Source: an uncultured Pelagibacteraceae bacterium (GTDB lineage: Bacteria; Pseudomonadota; Alphaproteobacteria; Pelagibacterales; Pelagibacteraceae). From it: a stretch of 48,412 nucleotides of DNA. The notes below the pieces were generated by a model that saw nothing but the letters and a program-made list of their open reading frames with translations, had not been told where the DNA came from and did not search any database. A program made the translations under genes and the position numbers. Location of the stretch: NCBI GenBank assembly GCA_902523615.1, contig CABYZW010000007.1, positions 5,001 to 53,412 of the forward strand, written 5' to 3'. Position 1 is the stretch's first letter; every line of letters begins with the position of its first letter. This document shows positions 19,207 to 27,294 of this stretch, piece after piece.

Positions 19207-19940
19207 TTTGATTTATATTCCATAATTTTTTTGATAGCTACAAATTCTTCCTCAGTGTCTATTCCCATAGATGATTTTTTTGCAAGAGATACATTAATTT
19301 TAATCTTATTATCCAAAGCTCTTAATTGCTCTAATTTACTCTTAATTTCATTTTGTGATTGTTTTAAAGAAATAAATTTTTTAAGTGTTTCAAATTGATA
19401 ACAATAAATACCTAAATGATGATAGGTATTTTTAGGGGGATCTTTCAACTTTCTCAAAAAATTTAAAGCTTCTGGAAATGAAGAATTATTTAGAGTTTGT
19501 TTAGTAGTCACTTTAACAATACTTTGTTTCTCATAAAATTTTTTATCCTCGATATTTGAGGCCAAAGTTCCAAATTGAACTTTTGTTCTTATCATTTGTC
19601 TATGTAAATTTCTGATGTCCCCGACATCGATTAAGGGTTCATCTCCTTGGAGATTCATTACTAGCTCAACATTGGATTTTCCTAATCGTTTTATTGCATC
19701 ATAAATTCTATCTGTTCCTGTTTTATGCGTTTTATCTGTCAAAATTGCCTGGCCACCGTTTTTTTGGACATCATCAATTATTTCTTGGTCTTCAGTAGCG
19801 ACATATACTTCTCCAATATTTACCTCTAGAGCTTTTTTAAAAACATGAGAAATAATTGATAAACCGTTAATTTTAAGCAAAGGTTTTCCAGGTAGTCTAG
19901 TTGCTGATAACCTAGAGGGAATTATAACTAACGTTTTCAT
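19203..19940 (-). CDS. kdsB: 3-deoxy-manno-octulosonate cytidylyltransferase (CMP-Kdo synthetase)
   Basis: 245 residues, normal length. It activates Kdo for lipopolysaccharide inner core synthesis. The N-terminus IIPSRLSATRLPGKPL is the nucleotide-binding signature. Further motifs are VYVATEDQEI, GTDRIYDA and LQGDEPLI. kdsD (24959) and the lpt genes in the same window show that an LPS export and Kdo route is retained. It is the first gene of kdsB-pheA. Confidence 0.96.
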   Translation of the reverse strand: MKTLVIIPSRLSATRLPGKPLLKINGLSIISHVFKKALEVNIGEVYVATEDQEIIDDVQKNGGQAILTDKTHKTGTDRIYDAIKRLGKSNVELVMNLQGDEPLIDVGDIRNLHRQMIRTKVQFGTLASNIEDKKFYEKQSIVKVTTKQTLNNSSFPEALNFLRKLKDPPKNTYHHLGIYCYQFETLKKFISLKQSQNEIKSKLEQLRALDNKIKINVSLAKKSSMGIDTEEEFVAIKKIMEYKSK

Positions 19941-19985
19941 TCTTTTTTATTTATAATTAGATTATAAACAGAGGCAAAATTGTAC

Positions 19986-20017
19986 ACTAAAAAATAAGCA
20001 ATTTTTTGCTTATAGTG
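19986..20017 (+). promoter_or_regulatory. Hairpin upstream of the cytochrome c gene
   Basis: ATAAGCAA (19994-20001) and TTGCTTAT (20006-20013) form a perfect 8-bp stem around TTTT. Flanking CACT and AGTG extend it after a 5-A bulge. It lies about 30 nt upstream of the chosen start in the kdsB/cytochrome divergent gap. It could be a leader hairpin or an operator; no regulator is indicated. Confidence 0.4.
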
Positions 20018-20044
20018 TTATACGTCAAGACAAATTTTTATAAA

Positions 20045-20584
20045 ATGGACTCTTTTGAAATAAATAAGATTGTTGCTGCTATTTTAATGGTTGCTCTTCT
20101 GGTAATTGGAATTGACAAGATTTCAGACATAGTTTTCTACGTAGAAAAACCTAAAACACCTGGATATGTTGTTGAAGTCGAACAGGTTGCGATTAGTTCT
20201 GACTCTGAAATTAAAAAATCTGAGGAGATAGTTGATATTGCCGCTCTTATGGTTTTAGGAGAAATTTCCCATGGGGAAAAGGTATTTAAAAAATGCGCAG
20301 CTTGTCACTCTATCGCAAAAGGAGGAAAGAATAATATCGGTCCTGCTTTATATAATGTGGTTGGAAGAAAAGTTGGTGCTGTAAGTGATTACAAATATTC
20401 AAAAGCACTATCTGGGTATGAAAAAGAATGGACCTTTGAAGAATTAAATGGTTATTTAATTAAACCAGCAAAATGGATCAAGGGAACTAAAATGGCTTTT
20501 GCAGGTTTGAGAAAAGAAAAAGATAGGGCATCAGTTATAAAGTATTTAAATCAAAACTCAGATAATCCCATACCGTTACCTTAA
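20045..20584 (+). CDS. Membrane-anchored class I c-type cytochrome
   Basis: 179 residues from the start chosen at 20045 (MDSFEINKIV). An upstream in-frame ATG at 20006 would add 13 residues but lies inside a hairpin region. An uncleaved N-terminal hydrophobic segment (about 8-24) anchors the protein. A spacer and a cytochrome c domain with CAACH (C84, C87, H88) and likely distal Met at 150 (KWIKGTKMAFAGL) follow. This is the CycM/cytochrome c552 architecture of alphaproteobacteria, in which the protein carries electrons from bc1 to the oxidase in the periplasm. The partner assignment is inferred. The end overlaps argF by 9 nt. Confidence 0.9.
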   Translation: MDSFEINKIVAAILMVALLVIGIDKISDIVFYVEKPKTPGYVVEVEQVAISSDSEIKKSEEIVDIAALMVLGEISHGEKVFKKCAACHSIAKGGKNNIGPALYNVVGRKVGAVSDYKYSKALSGYEKEWTFEELNGYLIKPAKWIKGTKMAFAGLRKEKDRASVIKYLNQNSDNPIPLP

Positions 20585-21505
20585 TTTTCCAAAACAATAT
20601 AATAAAATACTTTTTTGAACATGAACTCGGTTTTGAGCTTGCTGCCAAACTTTTGATCGATTACTAGAAAAAACTTTTTCTTCAACTTCAGATCCTCTAG
20701 GCAAACAATGTAAAAAAATAGAATTTTTTTTAGATTTATTAATTAATTTTTGAGTAATCTTAAATCCTTTAAAGTCAGACAATTTTTTTTTTTTATTCAC
20801 TTTGTCATTTAAAGAAATCACTTTATCAGAAAATATTACATCAGCACCCAGGACCGCTTTCTCAGCATTATTAAAGATATGAATTTTTTTGTTACATTTT
20901 TTAACCCAATCTAAAATATTTTTCTTTGGAAAATATTTTTTTGGACAGCCAATACGTAATTTAAAATTAAATTTTACAGATGCAGCTATGAGGCTGTTTA
21001 ATACATTATTAGAATCTCCAATCCATGTAACATTTAATTTTGATATTGGTTTTTTTTTAATTTCCTCAACTGTGAAAATATCAGATAATATTTGTGTTGG
21101 GTGTGAAGAAGGACTCAAACCATTTATCAGTGGAATAGATAGATATTTTTTAAAATTTTCTATTTTTTTATCACTATCAGTTCTAAGCATAAATCCATCA
21201 CCGTAGGTTGATAAAATTTTTGCAGTATCTTCAAGTGTTTCTCCACCAATACCTAAATGAAGTTCATTCGATTTTAAGGTTATTGTGCCACCACCAAGTT
21301 GTTTAATTGCAAGATAAAAACTCATTCTTGTTCTCAAACTAGATTTTTCAAACATTTGAATTAACAATTTACCATTAAGAGGTGAACCTTTATCAGGTTC
21401 TAATGTGCTAAGTCTTTTTCTCTGCGCTTTTCTTTTTTTTGCGTCAAATAAAATTTTTCTTAAATCTTTAGCTGGTATATCTTTAAGATTAATAAAATGC
21501 TTCAT
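20576..21505 (-). CDS. argF: Ornithine carbamoyltransferase (divergent motifs)
   Basis: 309 residues, normal length. It is expected to make citrulline from ornithine and carbamoyl phosphate. The fold-level match is clear: IGDSNNVLNSL, FLHCLPRG (C267) and NRVHVQKSILL. Two ligand motifs differ: the carbamoyl-phosphate STRT is SLRT (S56-T59), and the ornithine-binding SMG loop reads SLN (231-233, KVISLNDKV). The HCLP segment lacks the usual AHRGEE continuation. A run of 12 A (20783-20794) encodes KKKK. It abuts argD, supporting a role in arginine synthesis, but an acylated-ornithine substrate cannot be excluded from sequence. Confidence 0.88.
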   Translation of the reverse strand: MKHFINLKDIPAKDLRKILFDAKKRKAQRKRLSTLEPDKGSPLNGKLLIQMFEKSSLRTRMSFYLAIKQLGGGTITLKSNELHLGIGGETLEDTAKILSTYGDGFMLRTDSDKKIENFKKYLSIPLINGLSPSSHPTQILSDIFTVEEIKKKPISKLNVTWIGDSNNVLNSLIAASVKFNFKLRIGCPKKYFPKKNILDWVKKCNKKIHIFNNAEKAVLGADVIFSDKVISLNDKVNKKKKLSDFKGFKITQKLINKSKKNSIFLHCLPRGSEVEEKVFSSNRSKVWQQAQNRVHVQKSILLYCFGKLR

Positions 21506-22672
21506 TTATCTATAATTAAAACAAACCTTAGAAATAATTTTTAAAGCTTGATCTATCTCATTTTTTTTTACATTAAGTGGTGGTAAAATTCTGACAACAT
21601 TCTCAGCTGCTCTTATAGTAAGAAGTTTATTCTTCATCAGGGCTTTAATAAAATTATTTTGATTTACGTGAAGTTGTATACCAATTAAATATCCTCTACC
21701 TCTAATTTCTTTAATTACTTTTGGAAATCTCATTTTAATTTTTTGTAGACTGTTAATAAGATATTGTGAGTTTTTCTTCACATTTTTTAAAAAACTTTTA
21801 TTCGAAATAATATTCATCACTTCATTGGCAATTTTCATCGCCAAAGGATTTCCTCCAAAAGTTGAACCATGAGTGCCAGGTATCATTCCTGAAGCAACTT
21901 TTCTGCTCATTAAAACAGCCCCAATGGGAAATCCGCCACCAATACCTTTGGCTATAGGAACAATATCTGGCTTTACTTTTGATTTTTCAAATGCAAAAAA
22001 ATCACCTGTTCTCCCCACTCCACATTGAACTTCGTCTAAAATTAACAAAATTTTGTTTTTATCACATAAATCTCTAAGTCCTCTTAAACACCAATCAGGT
22101 ATTACCTTTATTCCTCCCTCTCCCATTATAGTTTCGACCATAATTGCTGCAGTATCTTTTTTTATCAGTTTCTTTAACTTCTTATGATCTCCAAAATCAA
22201 AATGATCAAAACCTTCGATTTTAGGTCCAAAGCCTTCTATCATTTTTTTTGATCCACTTGCAAAAATTGCTGCTAGAGTTCTTCCATGAAATGAATTTTT
22301 TATACAAATAATTTTATTCTTATGAGGTTTGCCAATCGAATAAAAATATCTTCTAGCAACCTTAATTGCTGCTTCTGTAGCTTCAGCTCCACTATTTTGA
22401 AACATTACAAAATCAGCAAAGGTTTTTTTTGCTAATTTTCTTGCAAGCTCTTCTCCTTCTGGAATCGTGAATGAGTTAGATACATGCCAAAGTCTTCTTG
22501 ATTGTTTAATAATTGCCTTAACCAATTTAGGATGGGAATGACCAAGTGAATTAACAGCGATACCTTGCACGAAATCTAAATATTTAGACCCATCTGTAGA
22601 ATATAAAAAAGAACCTTTGCCTTTTTTAAAAGATAATTTTTTTCTATTATAATTTTTTACCAAATAGCTCAT
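21506..22672 (-). CDS. argD: Acetylornithine aminotransferase
   Basis: 388 residues. This class III PLP aminotransferase makes N-acetylornithine in arginine synthesis and can also act in lysine synthesis. Motifs are GIAVNSLGHSHPKL, NSGAEATEAAIK, LILDEVQCGVGRTG and the PLP lysine in PIAKGIGGGFPIGA. It is upstream of argF with no gap, as in many alphaproteobacteria. The promoter must lie in the 189-nt gap shared with gcrA. Confidence 0.95.
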   Translation of the reverse strand: MSYLVKNYNRKKLSFKKGKGSFLYSTDGSKYLDFVQGIAVNSLGHSHPKLVKAIIKQSRRLWHVSNSFTIPEGEELARKLAKKTFADFVMFQNSGAEATEAAIKVARRYFYSIGKPHKNKIICIKNSFHGRTLAAIFASGSKKMIEGFGPKIEGFDHFDFGDHKKLKKLIKKDTAAIMVETIMGEGGIKVIPDWCLRGLRDLCDKNKILLILDEVQCGVGRTGDFFAFEKSKVKPDIVPIAKGIGGGFPIGAVLMSRKVASGMIPGTHGSTFGGNPLAMKIANEVMNIISNKSFLKNVKKNSQYLINSLQKIKMRFPKVIKEIRGRGYLIGIQLHVNQNNFIKALMKNKLLTIRAAENVVRILPPLNVKKNEIDQALKIISKVCFNYR

Positions 22673-22818
22673 AATTTATTTTTAAATAAGTTAATTATTT
22701 ATCTATAAAATTAAAATTAATAGATACAAGTTCAGATTGAATGTGTTTTATATAAAAAATCCCTCTTTCTTGTGCATAAGTTAAATAAATTTCTTGTTTA
22801 TTCAAATTTAATAACACT

Positions 22819-22851
22819 ATATTGTGTTTATAAAATTTATTTATACAATAT
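22819..22851 (+). promoter_or_regulatory. Candidate gcrA promoter overlapping an inverted repeat
   Basis: TTGTGT (22822-22827) and TACAAT (22844-22849) are spaced 16 bp apart. The same segment carries the inverted repeat ATATTGT (22819-22825) / ACAATAT (22845-22851), which spans both elements. Initiation would be near 22857, leaving a leader of only about 5 nt. The repeat could be an operator. This is motif reading only. Confidence 0.35.
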
Positions 22852-22861
22852 ATTGAAATTA

Positions 22862-23356
22862 ATGAGCTGGACAGAAGAAAAAGTTAAAAAATTAAAAGAA
22901 CTTTGGGGAAAGGGAAATACAGCGAGTCAGATAGCTGAAATAATTGGTGGAATAAGTAGAAATGCAGTAATAGGAAAAGCTCACAGATTAAATCTTTCAG
23001 CAAAAATTAAAACTAGAGCAGCAACATCAAATCAAACTTTTGAAAATTCGCAGGACGATAAAAAAAATAACAATAAAAGATTTAGAAGAAGTAAGTTTAA
23101 ATCTCTTATTATTGAAAAAGATTTCGAACCGGAAAATCCCAAACAGTTAGAAGAATTAGATGAAAATTCATGTAAATGGCCAATTGGACATCCAAATGAA
23201 AAATCATTTTATTTTTGTGGAAGATCATCTTTAAAAGACTTCTCTTATTGTAAACTTCATTTGCTTTACGCTTATCAGCCAAAAGGCAAAAAAGACGATA
23301 ATGTTGAGAAAGATGATGTGCCTGAATTTATTAACAAAAAAATAAAGTCGGCTTAA
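22862..23356 (+). CDS. gcrA: GcrA family cell cycle regulator
   Basis: 164 residues from the start at 22862 (MSWTEEKVKKLKELW), which matches the family N-terminus; an in-frame ATG 30 codons upstream adds an untypical hydrophobic stretch. GcrA is an alphaproteobacterial transcription co-activator that binds sigma70 and DNA, in Caulobacter preferentially methylated GANTC. The N-terminal helix-turn-helix (TASQIAEIIGGISRNAVIGKAHRL, residues about 18-42) and the C-terminal Cys/His block (CKWPIGHP, FCGRSSL, YCKLHLLYAYQ) are both intact. It is 7 nt from the convergent NDUFA9-like gene. Confidence 0.94.
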   Translation: MSWTEEKVKKLKELWGKGNTASQIAEIIGGISRNAVIGKAHRLNLSAKIKTRAATSNQTFENSQDDKKNNNKRFRRSKFKSLIIEKDFEPENPKQLEELDENSCKWPIGHPNEKSFYFCGRSSLKDFSYCKLHLLYAYQPKGKKDDNVEKDDVPEFINKKIKSA

Positions 23357-23363
23357 TTAATTT

Positions 23364-24329
23364 TCAATTTTTATTATCGTATTTTTTTGTTGAAAATTGA
23401 CCACCTTCTTTCCACATATAACAATACTTCAAAACTTCCTGGTTAAAATATCTGCGACTAGGAACTCCCAAATCAAAATTTGTCTTATATTTCCCTGAAA
23501 CTATGTTGTCATATTTGAGGAGTTTTAATTGATCTTCTGTCAATAAAGGTGATGGAAACAATCCTAAAAATTTAGCAGATATTTTAGCTAGAGGCAAAGG
23601 CATAGGTATTAAAATTCTTTTTTTGTTAATCATTTTTAATAAATTTTCAATTATTTCTTTTAATGTCATAGTCTCTGGCCCCACACATTCAATAATTTTA
23701 GAATAAATATTTTTCGAAATTACATAATAAATTATTTCAGATAAATCTGAACAATGAATCGGAACAAATTTTGTCTTACCAGAATAATATAATGGAAATA
23801 TAGGTAAATTTTTAAGTAGAGTCATAAAATTTGTGGTAAAATTATCGTCAACTGAATAAACAACAGATGGTCTTAATATTGTAGCTAATGAAAAATTATT
23901 TAAAATATTTTTTTCACCCTCTAATTTGCTTTTTGCATATTCTGAATCAATAGCTTCATTGATTCCAAGAGCAGACAAATGAATAAAATGCTTTAGATTG
24001 TATTCTTTACAAAGTTTTGAAAGCATTGATGGAAATACGGAATGGATATTTTTAAAGGATTGGCTATTTTTTTTTTCAAAAAGTATACCAACTAAGTTTA
24101 TACAAATATCAGATTTTGAAAAAAGTTTTCTAATTTTATTTTCATCAAAAAGTGTAGCTTCAACAATTTCTATATAACCAGCATTCCCTTGGGTTTTGAT
24201 AATATACCCTTTTTGATGAATGTTTCTTGTTACTACTGTCACTTTATAGTTATTTTTGGTTAACACTCTTATAAGATGTCTACCAATTTGCCCACTACCA
24301 CCAAAAATTAGACAATTTTTTTCTTTCAT
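23364..24329 (-). CDS. Complex I NDUFA9-like NAD(P)-binding protein
   Basis: 321 residues. This is an atypical short-chain dehydrogenase/NmrA-type Rossmann protein: the N-terminal dinucleotide motif is FGGSGQIGRHLI, followed by ICINLVGILFE, the YAKSKLEGE active-site-like segment and RPSVVY. This pattern belongs to the family named for mitochondrial complex I subunit NDUFA9, common in alphaproteobacteria. Its bacterial role is uncertain. It is divergent from the RNase D gene with only 15 nt between the two start codons. Confidence 0.85.
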   Translation of the reverse strand: MKEKNCLIFGGSGQIGRHLIRVLTKNNYKVTVVTRNIHQKGYIIKTQGNAGYIEIVEATLFDENKIRKLFSKSDICINLVGILFEKKNSQSFKNIHSVFPSMLSKLCKEYNLKHFIHLSALGINEAIDSEYAKSKLEGEKNILNNFSLATILRPSVVYSVDDNFTTNFMTLLKNLPIFPLYYSGKTKFVPIHCSDLSEIIYYVISKNIYSKIIECVGPETMTLKEIIENLLKMINKKRILIPMPLPLAKISAKFLGLFPSPLLTEDQLKLLKYDNIVSGKYKTNFDLGVPSRRYFNQEVLKYCYMWKEGGQFSTKKYDNKN

Positions 24330-24344
24330 ATATATATATTTAAA

Positions 24345-24956
24345 ATGAATGTTGATATTAAACTTTACAAAAAAGACTTACCAGATGATTTAATTTTAGG
24401 CAATGTATTAGCTATCGATGGTGAATTCATGGGTTTAAATGTTAGAAGAGATCCATTGTGCCTAATTCAAATATCTTCAGGAAATAATGATGCTCATATC
24501 ATACAACTAGACAGAAAGAGTTATCATGCACCCAATTTAGTCAAAATACTATCTGATGAAAAAATTATTAAAATATTTCATTATGGTAGAGCAGATATTG
24601 CACATATAAAATACTACTTAAAAGCCAATACCAATAATATTTTAGATACAAAAATAGCATCGAAACTAGCAAGATCTTATTCAGATAATCACTCATTAAA
24701 AACCCTAATTAAGGAATTTGCAAATGTAGACATTAGTAAACAATTTCAAAGCTCAGATTTTGGTGGTGAACTTTCACCAGCTCAGTTAAAATATTGTGCT
24801 AATGACGTAATTTATCTTCACAAAATACATGAAGAACTCAAAATCAAACTAGAGAGAGAAAAAAGATTTGAATTATATATGGAATGTTTAAAATTTTTAA
24901 AAACTAGGGTCGATCTTGATTTAGCTTTATTTAAAGATGATATTTGGTCTCACTGA
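24345..24956 (+). CDS. Ribonuclease D-like 3'-5' exonuclease (short form)
   Basis: 203 residues, just the DEDDy exonuclease domain without the HRDC repeats of E. coli RNase D. Catalytic motifs are AIDGEFMGL (Asp and Glu), FHYGRADIAHIKYYL and the C-terminal YCANDVIYL (Tyr and Asp). Such short RNase D proteins are usual in alphaproteobacteria and probably trim tRNA or other RNA 3' ends. The start codon has no visible Shine-Dalgarno sequence and lies 15 nt from the divergent neighbour. It overlaps no kdsD codon if kdsD starts at 24959. Confidence 0.92.
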   Translation: MNVDIKLYKKDLPDDLILGNVLAIDGEFMGLNVRRDPLCLIQISSGNNDAHIIQLDRKSYHAPNLVKILSDEKIIKIFHYGRADIAHIKYYLKANTNNILDTKIASKLARSYSDNHSLKTLIKEFANVDISKQFQSSDFGGELSPAQLKYCANDVIYLHKIHEELKIKLEREKRFELYMECLKFLKTRVDLDLALFKDDIWSH

Positions 24957-24958
24957 TA

Positions 24959-25924
24959 ATGAAAAATGAAATTAAAGAAATAGGTGTTGGAGTTATAGAT
25001 CTTCAAATTAAATCTTTAAAAAAATTAAAATTTTCAATAAATGACTCTTTTCAAAAAGCGGTAAAATTAATACTTAGGTGTAAATCTAAAGTAGTAATAT
25101 GTGGAGTAGGCAAAAGTGGAATTATAGCATCAAAAATTTCTGCAACTTTATCCTCAGTGGGAACACCATCTTTTGCAATTAATGCATCTGATTGTTCACA
25201 TGGAGACTTAGGTAGAATAACAAATAATGATATAATCATTCTGATAAGTAATTCAGGTAACACTTCAGAATTGTCAGATATTATAGATTATTCCAAAAAA
25301 AATAGAATTTCTTTAATCGGAATTATGTCAAACAAAAATTCAATTTTATATAAATCTGCAAAAGTAAAATTATTACTTCCTGAGGTAGAAGAGTCAGGTT
25401 TTGGTATTGTTCCAACTTCAAGCACAACCATTCAATTATCAATCGGTGATGCACTTGCAATTGCATTAATGAAAAAGAAAAATTTTGGCAAACTAGATTT
25501 TAAAAAATTTCATCCTGGTGGAAATTTAAGTAAGAAACTTAAGACAGCTGGGGATATAATGTTAATAAAAAATAAAATTCCATTTGTTAATGAGAATAAA
25601 ATAATGAAAGAAGCTCTGAAAATTTTGAATATGAAAAGGCTAGGATTTATTGTAATGGTAAATAATCAAGGATTAAGCTCTGGAATTTTTACAGATGGTG
25701 ACCTTAAAAGGTTATTGCAAAAAAAGAATAAAATTGAAAATTTAAGAATTAAAAAATTTATGACAAAAAATCCATTTACAGTTGAGGAAAATACGCTGGC
25801 ATCGGACGTATTAATTAAAATGAATAAAAAAAGAATTACAAGCGCATGTGTTTACAAAAAGGGCAATAAAAGAAAAATAATTGGTGTGCTCCATATTCAT
25901 AATCTTCTTAAAAATTCGAGATAA
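24959..25924 (+). CDS. kdsD: D-arabinose 5-phosphate isomerase (KpsF/GutQ family)
   Basis: 321 residues from ATG 24959; an ATG at 24944 would add five residues and overlap rnd. It converts ribulose 5-phosphate to arabinose 5-phosphate, the first Kdo precursor. An N-terminal SIS domain (VVICGVGKSGIIASKISATLSS, ISNSGNTSEL) is followed by two CBS domains (about 205-321, including MKRLGFIVMVNNQGLSSGIFTDGDLKR). FHPGGNLSKKL is a family signature. It heads the kdsD-lptC-lptB run, the typical alphaproteobacterial LPS context. Confidence 0.95.
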   Translation: MKNEIKEIGVGVIDLQIKSLKKLKFSINDSFQKAVKLILRCKSKVVICGVGKSGIIASKISATLSSVGTPSFAINASDCSHGDLGRITNNDIIILISNSGNTSELSDIIDYSKKNRISLIGIMSNKNSILYKSAKVKLLLPEVEESGFGIVPTSSTTIQLSIGDALAIALMKKKNFGKLDFKKFHPGGNLSKKLKTAGDIMLIKNKIPFVNENKIMKEALKILNMKRLGFIVMVNNQGLSSGIFTDGDLKRLLQKKNKIENLRIKKFMTKNPFTVEENTLASDVLIKMNKKRITSACVYKKGNKRKIIGVLHIHNLLKNSR

Positions 25925-25928
25925 TTAA

Positions 25929-26516
25929 TTGTCAAAAGGATATATTCAATTATTACTTATTTTTCTAGTCATAATAATAGGAGTATTTAGTTACAAGAAA
26001 TATTTCAATAATCAAATCTCTATTTCTGAAGAAGACCCAAAGTCTTTTGATCAAAATAATCTAAACGAAGATGCACAAAATAATCTTATCAAAAATTTAA
26101 AATATGATGTAAAATTTGACAATAATACTCAGTATTCAATTACAGCAAATTACAGTGAAATTGAATATCTTAATCAAGAGGAAATTGTGACTATGAGAGA
26201 AGTAGTAGCAATTTTCATTGATGAAGATGGTTTTGAACTGAAGATAAAATCTGACGAAGCTATATTTAATAATACAGTATATAATACTATTTTTGAAAAA
26301 AATGTAGATATTAAATATATAGATCATTTAATAACATCAGAAAAACTAATCTTAGATTTTGAAGAAAATGTTGTGATTATTAAAGATAATATTGTATATG
26401 AAAGTACTGAGGGAACAGCAAAAGCTGACAATATAAAAATGGATTTATTTTCAAAAAATATTGATATTTTTATGAATCAACCAGATAGAAAAGTGGTAAT
26501 AATTAAAAATGAGTAA
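25929..26516 (+). CDS. lptC: LPS export ABC transporter periplasmic protein LptC
   Basis: 195 residues with a TTG start 4 nt after kdsD. One N-terminal transmembrane helix (about 6-22, LLLIFLVIIIGVFSY) is followed by a periplasmic beta-jellyroll with the LptC pattern (ITANYSEIEYLNQEEIVTMREV, LKIKSDEAIFNNTVYNTIFEKNV, SEKLILDFEENVVIIKDNIVY). LptC receives LPS from LptBFG and passes it to LptA. The next gene is lptB (8-nt overlap); the lptA gene that usually sits between them is not here. Low sequence conservation makes the name rest partly on context. Confidence 0.82.
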   Translation: MSKGYIQLLLIFLVIIIGVFSYKKYFNNQISISEEDPKSFDQNNLNEDAQNNLIKNLKYDVKFDNNTQYSITANYSEIEYLNQEEIVTMREVVAIFIDEDGFELKIKSDEAIFNNTVYNTIFEKNVDIKYIDHLITSEKLILDFEENVVIIKDNIVYESTEGTAKADNIKMDLFSKNIDIFMNQPDRKVVIIKNE

Positions 26517-27285
26517 TATAAAAAAATTCCGAATAAAGTCTTTCAAAAAAAATAAGTCAATACTGAGACTCGAGAAAGTCTCTTTAAAATTTGGAAATAA
26601 GATGATACTTGATCATTTAAATCTTCAACTAAATACTGGTCAAATTCTTGGATTACTTGGTCCAAATGGTGTAGGAAAAACAACAATTTTTAATTTAATT
26701 ACAGGATTAATATCTCCCGATTTTGGATCAATTTACATCAATTCTCAAGAAGTAAATAACTTTCCAATTTATCAAAGAACAAAAAAATTTAATATAGGTT
26801 TTGTACCTCAGCATGGAGGTTTCTTTCATGATTTGACTGTATATGAAAATCTTAAAGCTATTGGAGAAATATCAATAAATAATATCAGCTTTAGAAATGA
26901 AAAAATAAACTCCCTAATTTCCAGATTTGAATTAGACTCTATAAGGAATGTTAAGGCTAACATTTTATCTGGCGGACAAAAAAAAAGGCTCGTTATAGCA
27001 ATTGCATTAGTATCGGACCCTAAAATTCTTTTATTGGATGAACCTTTCGCAGCTCTTGATGTAATGACTATAAAAACACTGCAAGAAATTATCGTAAATT
27101 TACAAAGTGACAATAACATTTCTGTTATTCTCTGTGATCATCAAGCACGAGACCTTTTAGCTTGCGTTGATACTGCTGCTATAATACATAATGGTAAAGT
27201 AATCGCCCAAGGAACTCCAACAAACTTAATTCAAAATATAGAAGCACGAAATGCCTATTTTGGAGATTCATTTAAAATAAGCTAA
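26509..27285 (+). CDS. lptB: LPS export ABC transporter ATP-binding protein
   Basis: 258 residues. LptB powers LPS extraction from the inner membrane. Motifs are Walker A (LLGPNGVGKTTIFNLITG), Q-loop (VPQHGGFFHDLTVYENL), signature (NILSGGQKKRL), Walker B (ILLLDEPFAALD) and H-loop (LCDHQARD). LptB-type features include the closely following ENL block. It has a slightly extended N-terminus (about 15 residues) relative to typical LptB (about 240). It overlaps lptC by 8 nt. Confidence 0.95.
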   Translation: MSNIKKFRIKSFKKNKSILRLEKVSLKFGNKMILDHLNLQLNTGQILGLLGPNGVGKTTIFNLITGLISPDFGSIYINSQEVNNFPIYQRTKKFNIGFVPQHGGFFHDLTVYENLKAIGEISINNISFRNEKINSLISRFELDSIRNVKANILSGGQKKRLVIAIALVSDPKILLLDEPFAALDVMTIKTLQEIIVNLQSDNNISVILCDHQARDLLACVDTAAIIHNGKVIAQGTPTNLIQNIEARNAYFGDSFKIS

Positions 27286-27294
27286 ATCTTATTT

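Noticed and set aside
20006..20044. Cytochrome c start 13 codons upstream
   Set aside because: This ATG falls in the base of the hairpin, and MDSFEIN at 20045 gives a normal membrane anchor.
22772..22861. gcrA with a 30-codon hydrophobic N-terminal extension
   Set aside because: GcrA proteins begin at MSWTEE; the extension lies in the promoter-like upstream region.
25929..26516. lptC gene as an LptA/LptC fusion explaining the missing lptA
   Set aside because: 195 residues with one membrane anchor and one jellyroll fit LptC alone; there is no second OstA domain.
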